A stretch of DNA of 40,653 nucleotides, from NCBI GenBank assembly GCA_025769875.1, contig JAGFNK010000467.1, positions 1 through 40,653 on the forward strand, written 5' to 3'. The notes under the pieces are model-generated. The model was given only the letters and a program-made list of their open reading frames with translations, made no database searches and was not told the DNA's origin. Numbering within the stretch: position 1 is the stretch's first letter; every line of letters begins with the position of its first letter. This document shows, one piece after another, positions 21,966 to 32,936 of the stretch. Made by a program: the position numbers and the translations under genes. The DNA comes from Russula earlei. Its lineage: Eukaryota; Basidiomycota; Agaricomycetes; Russulales; Russulaceae.

Positions 21966-22353
21966 CATCAGGAAAAAATGAAAATTCTATGTAGCACTAT
22001 ATAGCTACCATAGCATCTGTAGCAACTTTACAACTATTGAGGTTTCATGCCTACATAGCAACCACCAAACTCTATATAGCTGCCGCCAGAATTATATAGA
22101 GCACCATTGACTATGTTTCTTTTACCAATGCTACATAAATCATACAATGTTACATCAACAACATAAATATACAGTTCTCCCCATAGTCAACCATAGTCCA
22201 GAGTGCTACAGAAGCCTATGTAGCCAACCACATGCTTATGTTCTACCAATCGCAACATTGTTATGATAAACGACTCAGGCACTTGCATTCACAAAAATGT
22301 CAGGAAACAATGTATATTTCACACATCAATGCTAACTAATATTTTTAAACTAC
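21966..22353. repeat. Left end of the DUF6532/Plavaka DNA element
   Basis: Begins CATCAGGAAAAAATG and matches 17214-17578 nearly throughout (TATATAGCTACCATAGC, TTTCATGCCTACATAGC, GCCTATGTAGCCAACC). It abuts the truncated family-2 LTR on the left and ends at the stop codon of the DUF6532 gene. The matching right end was not found, so the full span of the element is unknown. Confidence 0.7.
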
Positions 22354-22940
22354 TTGATGTCTTCATCATCACTCCAGTCAATGCCATTCTGATGTTCTTC
22401 GATTGCCTTCTTGATGGCGTCCTCAGACAGTGTTACGGCGTCGCGGCCGTAAGAGCGTTAGCTCAAGGTTCGATGGGCCAAGTCCCTGTGACTTGGTTCA
22501 AGGGTTCAGTGGGGCCGGCTCAAAGAGACCAGATCAAGGGTTTAGCATCTCAAGGCTGAGTCAGACAATGACTCAGTCTGCAGACAGAGTCGGTGTTAAG
22601 ATCTGACGGATCTTAGTACCGACTCTTTAGTGAAAGAGTTGCTTGATATAGTTCAAGCACTAGACTTCGAACCCTTTGATATTATCTCAGGAAGATTGAA
22701 TGTAGAAAAGAGAGGGGCCTCTTTCAGGTGGAGTCTGCACTACAATTTTGTTTAGATCTGTTGACAAGGTGGTTGTCTTGTTTAGAAAGTAAGTCGAGCG
22801 TAAGGCTCGACTTCTGGGTACTACAGACTATTTATACGATATCTCAATAACTACTGATCCGATTCGTACGAAACTCGGGGTGCACATAGCTGAGAACCAG
22901 TAGTATCCAAATACAGAAAGCGCAATTCAAGAATGTTAGA

Positions 22941-22962
22941 AATGACTCACGCGTGAGTCATT
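22941..22962. repeat. Perfect 22-bp palindrome
   Basis: AATGACTCACG followed by its complement CGTGAGTCATT, with no spacer, inside the family-3 LTR. TGACTCA is the AP-1/Gcn4-type binding word and occurs here in both orientations; regulatory use is inference. Confidence 0.9.
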
Positions 22963-22982
22963 CTTTCCTAGTATCAGTCATG

Positions 22983-23037
22983 AATCAGTAAGCAATCAGT
23001 AAGCAATCAGTAAGCAATCAGTAAGCAATCAGTAAGC
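22983..23037. repeat. Five tandem 11-bp units
   Basis: AATCAGTAAGC is repeated five times without a change, inside the family-3 LTR just after the 22-bp palindrome. Variants (CAGTAAGCAATC, CACTAAGCC) continue for another 30 bp. Confidence 0.95.
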
Positions 23038-25279
23038 GGCCATGATCAAGATCAGTAAGCAATCACTAAGCCAGACATATGAGTAATCACAGATGAGTCA
23101 GCAAAACAGATGACAGTCGAAGAACAAGAGAATCCTAACAGTCGGTCTCCTGGTTTCACAGAAGAGGAGGACGATGAGAGAGGAGCAGAGGAGGAAGAGG
23201 AACACAAAGGTTCCTTGTGATGAGCCCAAGTCAAGCAGAGTGTAAGCCAGCACAAGCAAGTTGTGATTGAGAGAGGATACAGGGCAAGGGATGCGACAGG
23301 AAATGGGACAAAGCTAAGCTTGGGGCATTCCCCAGCTTCTACAGGCGCTTAAATACTGTATGTAGTGAGGCTGTACAGTACCATAAGCAGAACAATAGAT
23401 AAAGGTAGGCCAATAGCAAAAGTAACTTGACAATAGATGAAACACAACAAGTGAAACACAATAGGTGAAACACAACAAGTGAAACACAATAGGTGAAACA
23501 CAATAAGTGGAACGTAACAGATGAAACAATAAGGGATCACCATCAAGGGACAAAATGGTAACCAAGGGGACGAGGGTGACAAAGAAGAACAATAATGAGA
23601 AGGATTATGGACGAACCGACAAGGGGGTAAATTACAACAGACAGTGAGTTCTGGTGTGAGCACGACCCTTCTTCAGCATCAAACTTTCTGTAGACACTGT
23701 CAATTTATTAGCACAGTTCATTTGAAGGTGATGGATACAGACCAGCCACCAGTGAATATTGCCTTCTGCAACACTGGCAGGATACCAAGGTCCTTTGTAG
23801 CTTGGTCAAAACATTGGAGCATCTCATGTGCATCCTCAAAAACATGCTTGTAGTCTGCAACTGTGAAGGTGAGAGGGCTGTATGACCCGGTTCTCCATTC
23901 ATTGAGGGTGCATTCCATCTATAAGTTCAATAAATATGGCTTAGCAAAGGAAAATTCACTGCAGACAGTGTGAGCGCAATGGCAACCAGTGGGAACAGAT
24001 CATATTGATCATGGAATATAATGGCATCAGGCTTGCTTTTTGGAACCAGACTTTGTTGATTATGTCTTGGATTGTATGGCTCTTCAAAAAACCGCTCTGC
24101 CCTGTTGTTTGCTGTGGGAAACCCTGGTCAACAGTGCAACATGAAATGTTAGTACACTGACTGGCAATGTACCCAATAAACATAGGTGAAATCATGCTTG
24201 AGCTCGGCCACTCGAGTGCATTGGTTGGCAATGACAGTCAGATTGTATGTGTGTTGGAAGTTGAAAATGTTGGCCACTGTGTCTTTGGCCTTGGTCTTGA
24301 CATCACCATGAAGATGGCTGGATCGTGCTGTGATCTATGTGGCCCATGTATAATCTAAACAAATAGAATGTATATATTCACTCACTATGCACAGATGATT
24401 CACATTAGGAACCATGTCGACGTCCTTCTCCTTGCATCCTGCCTTCCATGTGGCCTTGGCCCAGTTTGTTTCAGTGACCATGTCAGGATAGCTATTCATC
24501 GTGCTGAGGTCAGCATGATAGTGAGTAATCGCAGCACTGATGACATCCTGGATGTCTGCTCCAAAGTCCTTGGCCTTTGGGCGCCCATCAACTGAGTGTA
24601 CCTGCCTGACTTTGTGTGCAGGGCCAGGGTCCAAGTCTGATGAATGGACTGAGGGGTGGGAGTTTGGGCATTGGCGGGGGAAGACAACAGAGCTAGTGTG
24701 TCCATGTTGAGAGGTGACAGAACTAGTGCATCCATGTTGAGAGCCAGAACTGGTGCGTCTGTGTTGGGAGATAACAAAATTTGAGTGTCAGCATTTTTGG
24801 GATGTTGCTTCCTCTGGATCACCATGTTCTGGAGAAGGAGAACTGTGGGGCCTCCTTGAATATGTGTGTCGTATGTGTGGCCAGGGTATTACCTGTTCTG
24901 GCTCGTCTCCTGAAGAAATGGGGGATGAGCCATTGGCATCCTCCTTGTCATATCCACCCTGGTCAGTATAGGTTTCAAGGGAGTCGTCACATTCGGTAGG
25001 GTATACACCCTGTTCAGTATCGCTTTTGTCATGTTCGATAGGGTCCTCTGCACTTTCACTCCTTGACGTTTGCCCAGCAACCTGCACCTCTGGATGGTGG
25101 CAGGGTGAACATCTCACCATGACCGCCATTGGAGGTGGCAGTATCACTGAGTTGCGTTGCGCAAAAAATCAGATGTGGGTGGTTGGACCCATAAAAATGT
25201 ATCTGCAAACATGAATACCTGTGCAATGTAAACAAGTTTTGTACATACCGAGTCATCCTCTTCAACAGGGGGACATGAG

Positions 25280-26300
25280 TGTCAGACTCACTGTTGAACA
25301 ATCCAGTTCAAGAGTGAGGGATAAGTTCAAAGACAAGTTGATAGATGTCCAAAACAGCGTGGGCAAGCAATAAGGTCCAGAGCAGTACTAAGTACCAAAG
25401 AGGTATGGTTACTGGGAGCATCAAGCAATTACACAGAGAGGAGGCCAGAATGATCACAAGGGGACAGTCCTTAAAGGAGTATCCCAGGGATAGAGAGTGC
25501 CGTAAACAAATGGACAGTTGTTAAGGCTCCAAAGTGCCTTAAATAAGATCAATGGTCGCGTCTATAAACGCGTCCTACCAATGCAGATATGCTTGAGTCA
25601 AGCAAGCAATACTCGTGGAGGGGAAGGAGTATTAGATCCTTCTAGAGTATGACAACAAGATGAGAGGGGCTCTGCAGACGGGGTAGGAGTCAACTGTTTG
25701 GGATTGGCAAACTAAGTCGAGCTTAGGGCTCAACTGTTACGACTGGGGGCTTTATATAGCCCTACAGGGATAAGGTTTGTACTACTGTAGTACTAGTCGG
25801 TGCTATAGAAGCAAAACATGGCTCATAGAAGCGAGGTTGCTTCTATGTAAACGATCTCGGTGCTGGAAGCATTAAGTGCTTCCCCAATCAAGGAATCGAC
25901 GTACGTGGCAGTACAGGAACATCTGGGACAGAAGCAATGCTACTCATTGCTTCTTCAGTACATCTTCTGAAAGATACGATCAACGCGCTCCGAATGTGAT
26001 ATCAAGGAACATAAACGATCAAGATCTGACGCACGCATAATGCAAACGATGCAGTCCATAGTTCAGGTGTTCCGGCATCTTCTGGACCCCAAACCACTCG
26101 GTAACAACAGTCTGGAGACTGTCCGGTACTTTATTGAGCGCTTATATACTACAAGAGAGCTACTAAATAAGGGATGCACTGTAACCTTGTTATCAATCAC
26201 AATAGCCAGATGAGTAAGGCACCCAGGGTTGCTTGGTAAGCATGCTCAGTCATGCTGAGTAATCTGCTGAGTAAAGGGCTTCAGTGATGAGTAATAGTTC
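25280..26300 (-). mobile_element. Solo LTR family 1, copy B, interrupted
   Basis: TGTCAGACTCACTGTTGAAC at 25280 starts a stretch matching copies A and C (GACAGTCCTTAAAGGAGTATC, GAGCGCTTATATACTAC). It is interrupted at 25518 by a family-4 LTR, resumes at 26107 and keeps similarity to about 26300, after which it diverges. It belongs to a separate subfamily or has lost its 3' end. Transcription sense by TATATAAG and AATAAAG is minus. Confidence 0.75.
25519..26106. mobile_element. Solo LTR family 4, nested, with perfect TSD
   Basis: A 588-bp unit with ends TGTTAAGGCTCC...CGGTAACA, flanked by ACAGT at 25514-25518 and 26107-26111. The uninterrupted site is known from copy C (GGACAGTCTGAAGACTGTCC), so the insertion fell inside the hairpin of the family-1 LTR. 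A TATATAG box lies near 25752. Confidence 0.9.
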
Positions 26301-26496
26301 TTGAAGTCCATGTGATCATCATGTGAACTTCATGGGTTGTTTGCTGTACTTCAGGCTTACTAATACTGTTAGTAAACCTCATCGACTCCCTCCTGGGAAC
26401 CCAGGCATGTAGATCTCCATTTTAGGAGTCTCCAGGTTGAGTTTTCATTTCATGTGTCAAGTGGTTATAAGGGTTGAACCACTTTACTATAGTAAA

Positions 26497-26740
26497 GACT
26501 GGATAGCTCAATGGCCATGAGCATTTGGTCCAGTTGGTTAGAGGTCCTGGGTTCAATCCTGGCAGTGGGCTATCTTTCAAGGTGACTTGGAGCTGAACTT
26601 GGCACTGTTGTCTTGCTTGTCAATAGATGTATGCGTTCCTCGTTAAGTCCCTTTGAAGTCCCCTTAAAAGAACAGACTCTTTGAGAGTGTTAAGTCCCTT
26701 TGAAGTCCCTTTAATAGAATGGACTATTTGAGAGTGTTCA
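26497..26740 (+). repeat. Possible tRNA-derived SINE
   Basis: TAGCTCAATGG (26504-26514) fits the RNA polymerase III A box and GGTTCAATCCT (26550-26560) fits the B box in 10 of 11 positions, about tRNA-like spacing apart. The T-arm can pair in four of five positions. It does not fold as a full tRNA. The following tail carries two tandem 47-bp units (26642-26735) starting GTTAAGTCCCTTTGAAGTCC. No second copy is in the window. Confidence 0.4.
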
Positions 26741-27077
26741 TGACAGTGAGCATTCAGTGGGTTTTGGAGTTGGAGCTGGACATCTGGTGAATGTCAAGTA
26801 AACAGGATATCCAAATTACTTACCAACATTCTCCTGCTGCAGCTCCTGCTGCTTCCTCTATGCTGCATTCATGGCTTTCTTGGTTGCCTTCTTAGCCTTG
26901 GCTGTCTTGCAGGCCTCCTCTTTGTCAACTACAATATACAAGTTGGTGTCATATCATGATGAGAGGATTCTACTTACTCAAGACCTGCACTTTGGTTGTG
27001 GGGTGGTGTGAATGAGTCATATGTTGATCCATGAAGCTGGGTGAAATGGTTGTGATGATGGTTACAATACAAGGTGC

Positions 27078-30000
27078 ATGTGTTGTTTTTTTTTACCTTG
27101 TGCCTGGCCATGCATCGCATATGTCAACATCCTGTCACATGGTTGCATAACGGATTCTGTGGAGTGCAGAAATGGAAAAAAAGGAAACTTGAAGCTGCCA
27201 GTGCACACTGGCAGTCATACCATATTGGTACAATACATGACATGCCAGATATGCCTTCTATGTAAGAAGGCCTTCAATACGACACAGTCCCTGAGGCTCC
27301 ATCTTTCATGGCTGAAGACTTGCAGCATGGCATGGCAACAACGCACTGACGATGGCCTGCCCCACCACATCTTTGAGGATGCTTACATAGATGCCATGCC
27401 ATTCAGTCGCAGCATTTTCTTTGACCCAGAACACAATAATCACACTCAGCCATCCTCTGTGTATCACTCACTAGAAACTTCCCTTGAGCAAAATGAGCCA
27501 TCGGCAAAAAGGGCTCACACAGAAACTCAGTGAACAGCTGATGAATGCTGTGCAAGGCAATATGTAGAGGCATATCCAGCCATGGTTGCTGAGAATTTAG
27601 GAACAGCTCTCACCCCATTCCAGGAGTGAGGCGAGGCGCTACAGAAATCAGGGTTGCCTCCATGGGCGCCATTTGAAGATACGGACGAATGGGAACTTGT
27701 CAATTGGCTCATAAACCGAGTCAACAAGACTGGAACAGATGAATTTCTGAAGCTGGGAATGGTAAGTCCAACTATGCACTTGGTGACTCAGTCCTAACAT
27801 AAAATATACATAGACAATGAAATGCTTCCAACTCGTGTACAAAAGTGCATACTCCTTTTTCAAAAAAATCAATACACTTCTGGCAGGGTCTCTGTGGCAC
27901 ACAGAGACTTTCAGCTTCACTGGGAATCTACTGGATGAGAATGGAGAGCTGACACAAAATCATTTTGAATTGTGGTATTGAAATTCTCTACAATGTGTTG
28001 AAGAGCTTATATCAAACCCAATGTTCGAAAAATATATATCCTATGTCCTGGAGTGCATCTATGAGGACAGCACAGGGAACACATGTGTATATGATGAAAT
28101 GTGGACTGCGGATTGGTGGTGGGAAATGCAGGTGCATTTGTTTTAGACACCATCCCAGGTTTATCAGTCTTATGTTGCATTAAGATAAAATCCCTTCAGG
28201 TGGCATTGTGTGCCCAGTCATCCTTGCGTCCAATAAGATGCTGTTATTGGGTTTCTCAGGTGGCCATCAAGCCTACCCATTATATCTTACCCTTGGGAAC
28301 ATCAGCAAGCGTGTTTGCTGCAAATCTTCAAATCATGCAGTATCCCTCATAGGCTACATCCCTACCAGCAAGATTACCTGCTTCTCAGACCCACAAATAC
28401 CAAAGTACTGACTCTTTCATGCATGCCTGAAGAAGATACTGGAACCATTGATGAGTGCTGGCAGCAACAGAATGAAGCTGATTTGTGTGGATGGTGTCAT
28501 CCGCTGGATCTTTCCAATCCTTGCAGCATATGTGGGCGATCATCCAGAGCAATGCCTGGTTGCATGCTGCAAGGAGAATCGATGCCCAATCTGTACTGTG
28601 CCTGCCAAGTCCTGAGGCGATGGATTTCTATTCCCATTACGGTCCCAGTTGCACATGGAACAGGTGTTACATCTCAAGGCTAATGGCCATCACCCTCCTG
28701 AGTTCTTGGAATGGGGCTTGCGCAAGGTCTTCTTGCTGTTTTGGGCTGGCATGCCCCATACAGACATCTTTATGTGCATTTCCCCTGATATCCTCCATCA
28801 ACTCTTTTTAGGTGTATTTTGTCACCTTTTGGAATGGTGCGCTTAGTTAATGGGTGCTAAATGTTTGGACAAATGCTTTGAAGCTCTGCTGGTGTACTTG
28901 GGACTCAAACACTTCAAGCATGGTGTTTCTAATGTGTTGAAATGGACAGGGTGGGAGTATTGCAACATGTCATGGAGTCTATTGGGCGTTATTTCTGGCA
29001 GCATGGATCCCCAGGTGGTGCTTGTAGCCTGAGCACTGTTGGACTTCATCACATACACAGGATACTGAAGGCATATGACAAAAACTCTTCTGTGCATAGA
29101 ATAGGCCTTGGAGGTGTTCCATTCACACAAACATGTATTGATTGACCTTGGAGTGCATGAGCACTTCAATATTCTGAAAGTTCACTCAATGCAGCATTAT
29201 GTGGCTGGAATCAAGCGTTTGGGCTCAGCTGACAGTTTCAACATGGAAAGCTCCAAACACCTTCACATAGATTATGCCAAGTGTGCCTTTAAGGCCTCCA
29301 ATCATTGCGAGTACATTATGCAAATGGCTTGGTGGATTCAATGCCAGGAAGCTATGTTTATCAATAAACAATTCTTAGCATGGTCCATTATAACATTGTC
29401 CCCAGAGTTGGAATCTACAAATATGACCACGTGTTTCATTACATATTTGATTTCCAAGAAACCACCCCACTACATCTCAGTTTGGACTCTGGCGATGGAA
29501 TACAATGCCCCGGACTTTGTCAACACATTGCAGGATGTCCTCCAGAAGATTGATATACCTGGTTGATTCACTGTGCCAAATGTCTATGACCGGTTCAATA
29601 TCTACAAACTGATTCATATCAACTGGTCAGCAACAATGGATTCAGACATAGAATCATACCATGTCAACGCATTTCCCAAGTGCCCTAACAGCGGCCATGG
29701 ACAATGTTCGGGATCGAAATTTGCAACAGAATCATGATCATTTATTGTAAATGAAGGGCTTCACTTGGCATGGATTCATGTTATTTTCGAACTCCCCAAG
29801 CACCTAGGGGCTTTCCCTCATCCATTGGCTTACATTCATTGGTTTTGTCCATTCACCAATGTGGATCCCACAACACATATGCATCAAGTTGTCCTGTCAA
29901 CTAGAAACCACATGCCATATTCAGAAGTGATCAGTGTGAAATGAATATGGCAAAGTTGTGTCTTAATTCCACAGTTTAGCTCAAACCGAGTTCCCTCATT

Positions 30001-30103
30001 GTGGACAAGAGAAGGTCACCATATACAAGCCATCCCAAAGTATTATCTTGGGAGGCACATAGATCAAAATATGTTTCAAATGTATGAGGAGAATGATGGA
30101 TGA
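27078..30103 (+). pseudogene. Plavaka-type transposase, decayed
   Basis: Plus-strand fragments in three frames match the Plavaka (CACTA-related) transposases of Agaricomycetes. N-terminal zinc finger CQICLLCKKAFNTTQSLRLH at about 27.24 kb. Then LPPWAPFEDTDEWELVNWLI, GTDEFLKLGMV, CVYDEMWTADWWWEMQ (28.1 kb), IFPILAAYVGDHPEQCLVA with CCKENRCPIC (28.5 kb), AGMPHTDIFMCISPDILHQL (28.75 kb), LKHFKHGVSNVLKWTG, HVLIDLGVHEHFNILKVHSM (29.1 kb), ADSFNMESSKHLHIDYAK and EYIMQMAWWIQCQEAM. Only short stretches are free of stops; there are at least ten frameshifts or stops, so it cannot make a full enzyme. Some interruptions (27.77-27.88 kb) could be introns. DNA cut-and-paste function is inferred from the family. 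Confidence 0.82.
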
Positions 30104-31026
30104 GTAGCCCATGAGTTCATAGAAACGTGGATATGGCTAGTTACATCATGTGCTTCAAGTTCCCTCAGACCAGCAGCATTCATGTGTTCATTGATCAGTG
30201 AAGTGAGCCACCACGGGGTGCGTGAGGTTCTTGGGGCTTGATCTGAGGGTGGGTAGGAACTAAGGTAGACCGAGAGTAGAGCATACCTTGGGCATGAATG
30301 CTGGATATTCTGCATGCATGAAGGGAAGTTGAAAGTGGAAGAGAGCTTTGACTTGTTCTTTCTGGCAGACGAAGAGGCAAAAAGGGGGAGCAGGAGACTG
30401 CACAGAACTGTCATTTGAGACCATAGCTACCAGTCCTTAAATACTGTGGCAAAGGCAGAGGAAAAGCAAGGTAATCAAGAGAGCAGAGGGATAGAGGACA
30501 TGAGACAAGATGAGTAAGTAGGTGAGTATGACATCATGATGGAACGCAAACCAGAATCGAGGCATAGGAGATTCTACACTAACCGGAATGAGGCAAGTGT
30601 TTAGTGAAATTGGAGAGTAAGTAAACAAGGTGGGATGGGAATTCATAGCAGTACAGTATATCAGTCAAGAGCATACCAAAAGCCTATTCCTCTGACTGTG
30701 AGTCCGTGAGTGCGGGGTGGTGCGATGATGACAACAGGGTGAGGCGCTGTGGGCAGCGAGCCCTTGGGTAGAGTGGTGATGACAAAGACAAATGTGTCAT
30801 ACTGGTCCGTGCATAGATGTGAGGCAGGGGTGAGGAGAATGATTCATAGCATTTTGCAGAGGAGCGAGAATCCGATGAAAGGGGTTCAATGAGGGGCGAG
30901 AGCATAATGATGAGGGGAAGGGAAGAGTGTCGCAGGTGGAGGAGACTAGTGGCAGAGGGGATGGATGAGAACAAAGGAGGGTGAGATGCGGGCGAATGGT
31001 GATGATGTCATGCCATAGGTTGATGC
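30104..31026. other. Right flank of transposase, no gene recognised
   Basis: Purine-rich on the plus strand, with minus-strand frames of about 100 codons (30076-30414, 30684-30974, 30797-31114) that are serine/leucine/proline-rich shadows of this bias. The expected terminal repeat TTTTTCCTGATG was not found here. Confidence 0.4.
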
Positions 31027-31856
31027 TGTCAAGACTCACTGTTGAACAATCCAGTTCAAGAGCGAGGGGTAAGCTCAAAGACAAGTCAATAGACATCCAA
31101 GATGGTGTGGGCAAGAAGTAGAGTCCAAAGCAGTACCAAATACCAAAGGGGTATGGTTACTGGTAGAGTTGAGCAGGTACGCAGGGAAGAGGCCAGAATG
31201 GTCACAAGGGGACGGTCCTTAAAGGAGTATCCCAGGGATAGAGAGTGCCATAAACAAATGGACAGTCTGAAGACTGTCCACTACTTTATTGAGCGCTTAT
31301 ATACTACAAGAGAACTGCCTAATAGGGACCAAGTCATAACCTTGTTATAAAGCACAATAGATGGATGAGTAAGAAGTCAGAGTATGCTTACTGAGCATGC
31401 TCAGTCATGCTCAGTAAGCTGCTGAGTAAGAAGGCTTCTATTGATGAGTAAGAGTCTCTACTGTCCATGTGCTTACTGCTTTAGTGCACGTGCAAAGCAC
31501 CTGATTCATTTACTGTCAGTTAGTTTAGGGCCAGTCATTTGAGGACTTGTAGTTTGGTTCAGGGAATAGAGTTGCTTATAAGGTCCCTTATATAGTTCCA
31601 TTAGGGTCCTTAGAGTTGACCCTAATACTTCTGTTAAGGTCCTTAGTATCACTTTATAGTTCATTCTATGGTTATTAGAGTGAGTCTAATAACGTGTTGT
31701 AGGGTCTTTAGCATTGTGTTAGTGCCTTTTGTAGAGTGCTTAGAGTCGTCCTAAATGGTTCTTAGGGAGGCTATAATACTGTCCTTTATTGCTAAAAAGG
31801 TTGCCATTAAGTGGGGCTTGCTGTATGTCGATTGTGCCGAGAATCGCCCACGTGAC
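31027..31856 (-). mobile_element. LTR family 1, copy C, truncated by chromovirus
   Basis: TGTCAAGACTCACTGTTGAAC starts at 31027 and aligns with copy A (reverse) up to GCCGAGAATCGCC. It then stops where the chromovirus LTR begins, lacking the last 170 bp of the family. It contains the perfect hairpin GGACAGTCT-GA-AGACTGTCC (31260-31279), and on the minus strand TATATAAG then CAATAAAG before it. Confidence 0.82.
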
Positions 31857-32687
31857 TGTCAAGACACGTACTGCTGATCCGTGTGGACTCAGGAGCAGGT
31901 GGGCAAGGGTCGGAACAGATGATACGCAGCGAAGGCGGCGTTGAACAAGAGGACGAGCCAAACGACGAGGAGGTACCAGATGGGGACTGGTAAGTGTTGC
32001 AAGAGACAAAGGCGAAGGCTGGAGGCCAGTGTAGCGAGGGACTTTAAACAAGGCGGTCGTTGAAGAGTACCTTGGAAGCGAGGGGAATCTTTAGACTGAG
32101 CGGTCGCAGGGGAGTACCCAGGAAGATGAGAGTATCACAAATGGACAGTCTGACGACTGCCATGCTTCATTGGGGCTTATATACAGTGTACAGGGTCGAT
32201 TACAAAGCACTGGGACTATTCTAGACTCTTTGGTACCATCCAATAGGACTACAGAGGCATAAACTTGCTTGTGTCAAGCTTTCAGGCTTACTGAGCGCAT
32301 TACTGATCATTGTGGAGCGATGACATCATTATGATGTCACTGTGGAGCGCTTAGTGAGCCTATGAGGTCACTGTGGAGTCGCTCAGTCAGCCATGATGTC
32401 ATTGGAGCCTTGATGACGTCAGATGATTTATGCAACAGTTTCTAAGAGTTTGTGCCGCTGTTTCGGGTCCACTGGTGGCTGAGTGGCCATGTGGCTGCCA
32501 CGCGATGATTACCCGATTAGGAAACTGGTGCCTGGTCGTGTTATAGTGCTTTTGCAATAGCAATATCTTGTACCGCAGGAGGGATAGCCCAGAAAATGGA
32601 AGGGAGTCGGCAATGCAAAGTGAGGAGAGGTCTTTCTTGAGTAAAATAGGACAATCCTTGGCCAGGACTTGGCCTTGGTTCGTAACA
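31857..32687 (-). repeat. 3' LTR of the chromovirus
   Basis: 831 bp, plus-strand ends TGTCAAGACACG...GTTCGTAACA. Direct repeat of 39411-40226. On the minus strand it has TGTATATAAG as a TATA box, followed by a GGCAGTCGTCAGACTGTCC imperfect hairpin. Confidence 0.95.
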
Positions 32688-32700
32688 TTCATCCCCTCTT
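32688..32700 (-). other. Polypurine tract
   Basis: The minus strand reads AAGAGGGGATGAA directly before the 3' LTR, the position and composition expected for second-strand priming. Confidence 0.85.
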
Positions 32701-32936
32701 TATAGACTTGTTGCTCCTGCAACAGTAGGGAATTTGTTTCTTTGGAAGGTGGAGTAGTTTGCATATGAAGAGTCGAAGTCTGTTGGTTCGTGAGGAGTTC
32801 TCCCCTTGTCCTATGGATTGCTTTGGGGTAGCCGTGGTCGATTGAGTGCATGTGATCGCAGGAGTTCTCCTGAAACGTTTGTTGGTAACAAGGATAAAGG
32901 TAATCATCGACAGAGGTCATGATGAGAGTTGTTGGT

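Larger units (their letters stand above)
22594..23140. mobile_element. Solo LTR family 3, nested, with perfect TSD
   Basis: A 547-bp unit with ends TGTTAAGATCTG...AATCCTAACA, flanked by GTCGG (22589-22593 and 23141-23145). Comparison with copy 1 of the host LTR (GCAGACAGAGTTGATCTTCTGG) shows the empty site. No other copy is in the window. Confidence 0.88.
22431..23639. mobile_element. Solo LTR family 2, copy 2, with perfect TSD
   Basis: Ends are TGTTACGGC...TTACAACA, flanked on both sides by GACAG (22426-22430 and 23640-23644), a perfect 5-bp target-site duplication. It contains the family-3 solo LTR 22594-23140, so the original unit was about 657 bp. The insertion separates the last codons of the DUF6532 gene from the rest. 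The right part has imperfect repeats of GTGAAACACAA (23446-23515). Confidence 0.88.
22350..25147 (-). pseudogene. DUF6532-type gene, decayed and split by LTRs
   Basis: Minus-strand pieces match the DUF6532 family of Agaricomycetes, whose function is unknown. They are: DFGADIQDVISAAITHYHA (about 24.6 kb); SSHLHGDVKTKAKDTVANIF after intron 24335-24385; HTIQDIINKVWFQ and FPLVAIALTLSA (about 24.0 kb, in two frames, so a one-base shift lies between them); MECTLNEWRTGSYSPLTFTV and LGILPVLQKAIF (23918-23720); and a tail FDAEEG...SLSEDAIKKAIEEHQNG ending at the stop 22350-22352. The tail exon is cut in two by a solo LTR at 22431-23639. The N-terminal part (25147-24640) is acidic and repetitive and its splicing is uncertain. 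A family-1 LTR sits just upstream at 25280. Its position next to a Plavaka transposase on the opposite strand suggests it is transposon cargo. Confidence 0.72.

Noticed and set aside
22983..23037. CRISPR-like array
   Set aside because: The units are 11 bp without spacers, in a eukaryotic LTR; a simple tandem repeat.
26497..26570. A functional tRNA gene
   Set aside because: A and B boxes are present but acceptor and anticodon arms do not fold canonically; kept only as a SINE-like candidate.
30076..30974. Minus-strand frames right of the transposase
   Set aside because: Strand-bias shadows rich in S, L and P; no homology or splice pattern.
31740..32051. 103-codon minus-strand frame over the 3' LTR
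   Set aside because: Frameshifted counterpart of the leader-ORF start, extending into the older LTR; not a gene of its own.
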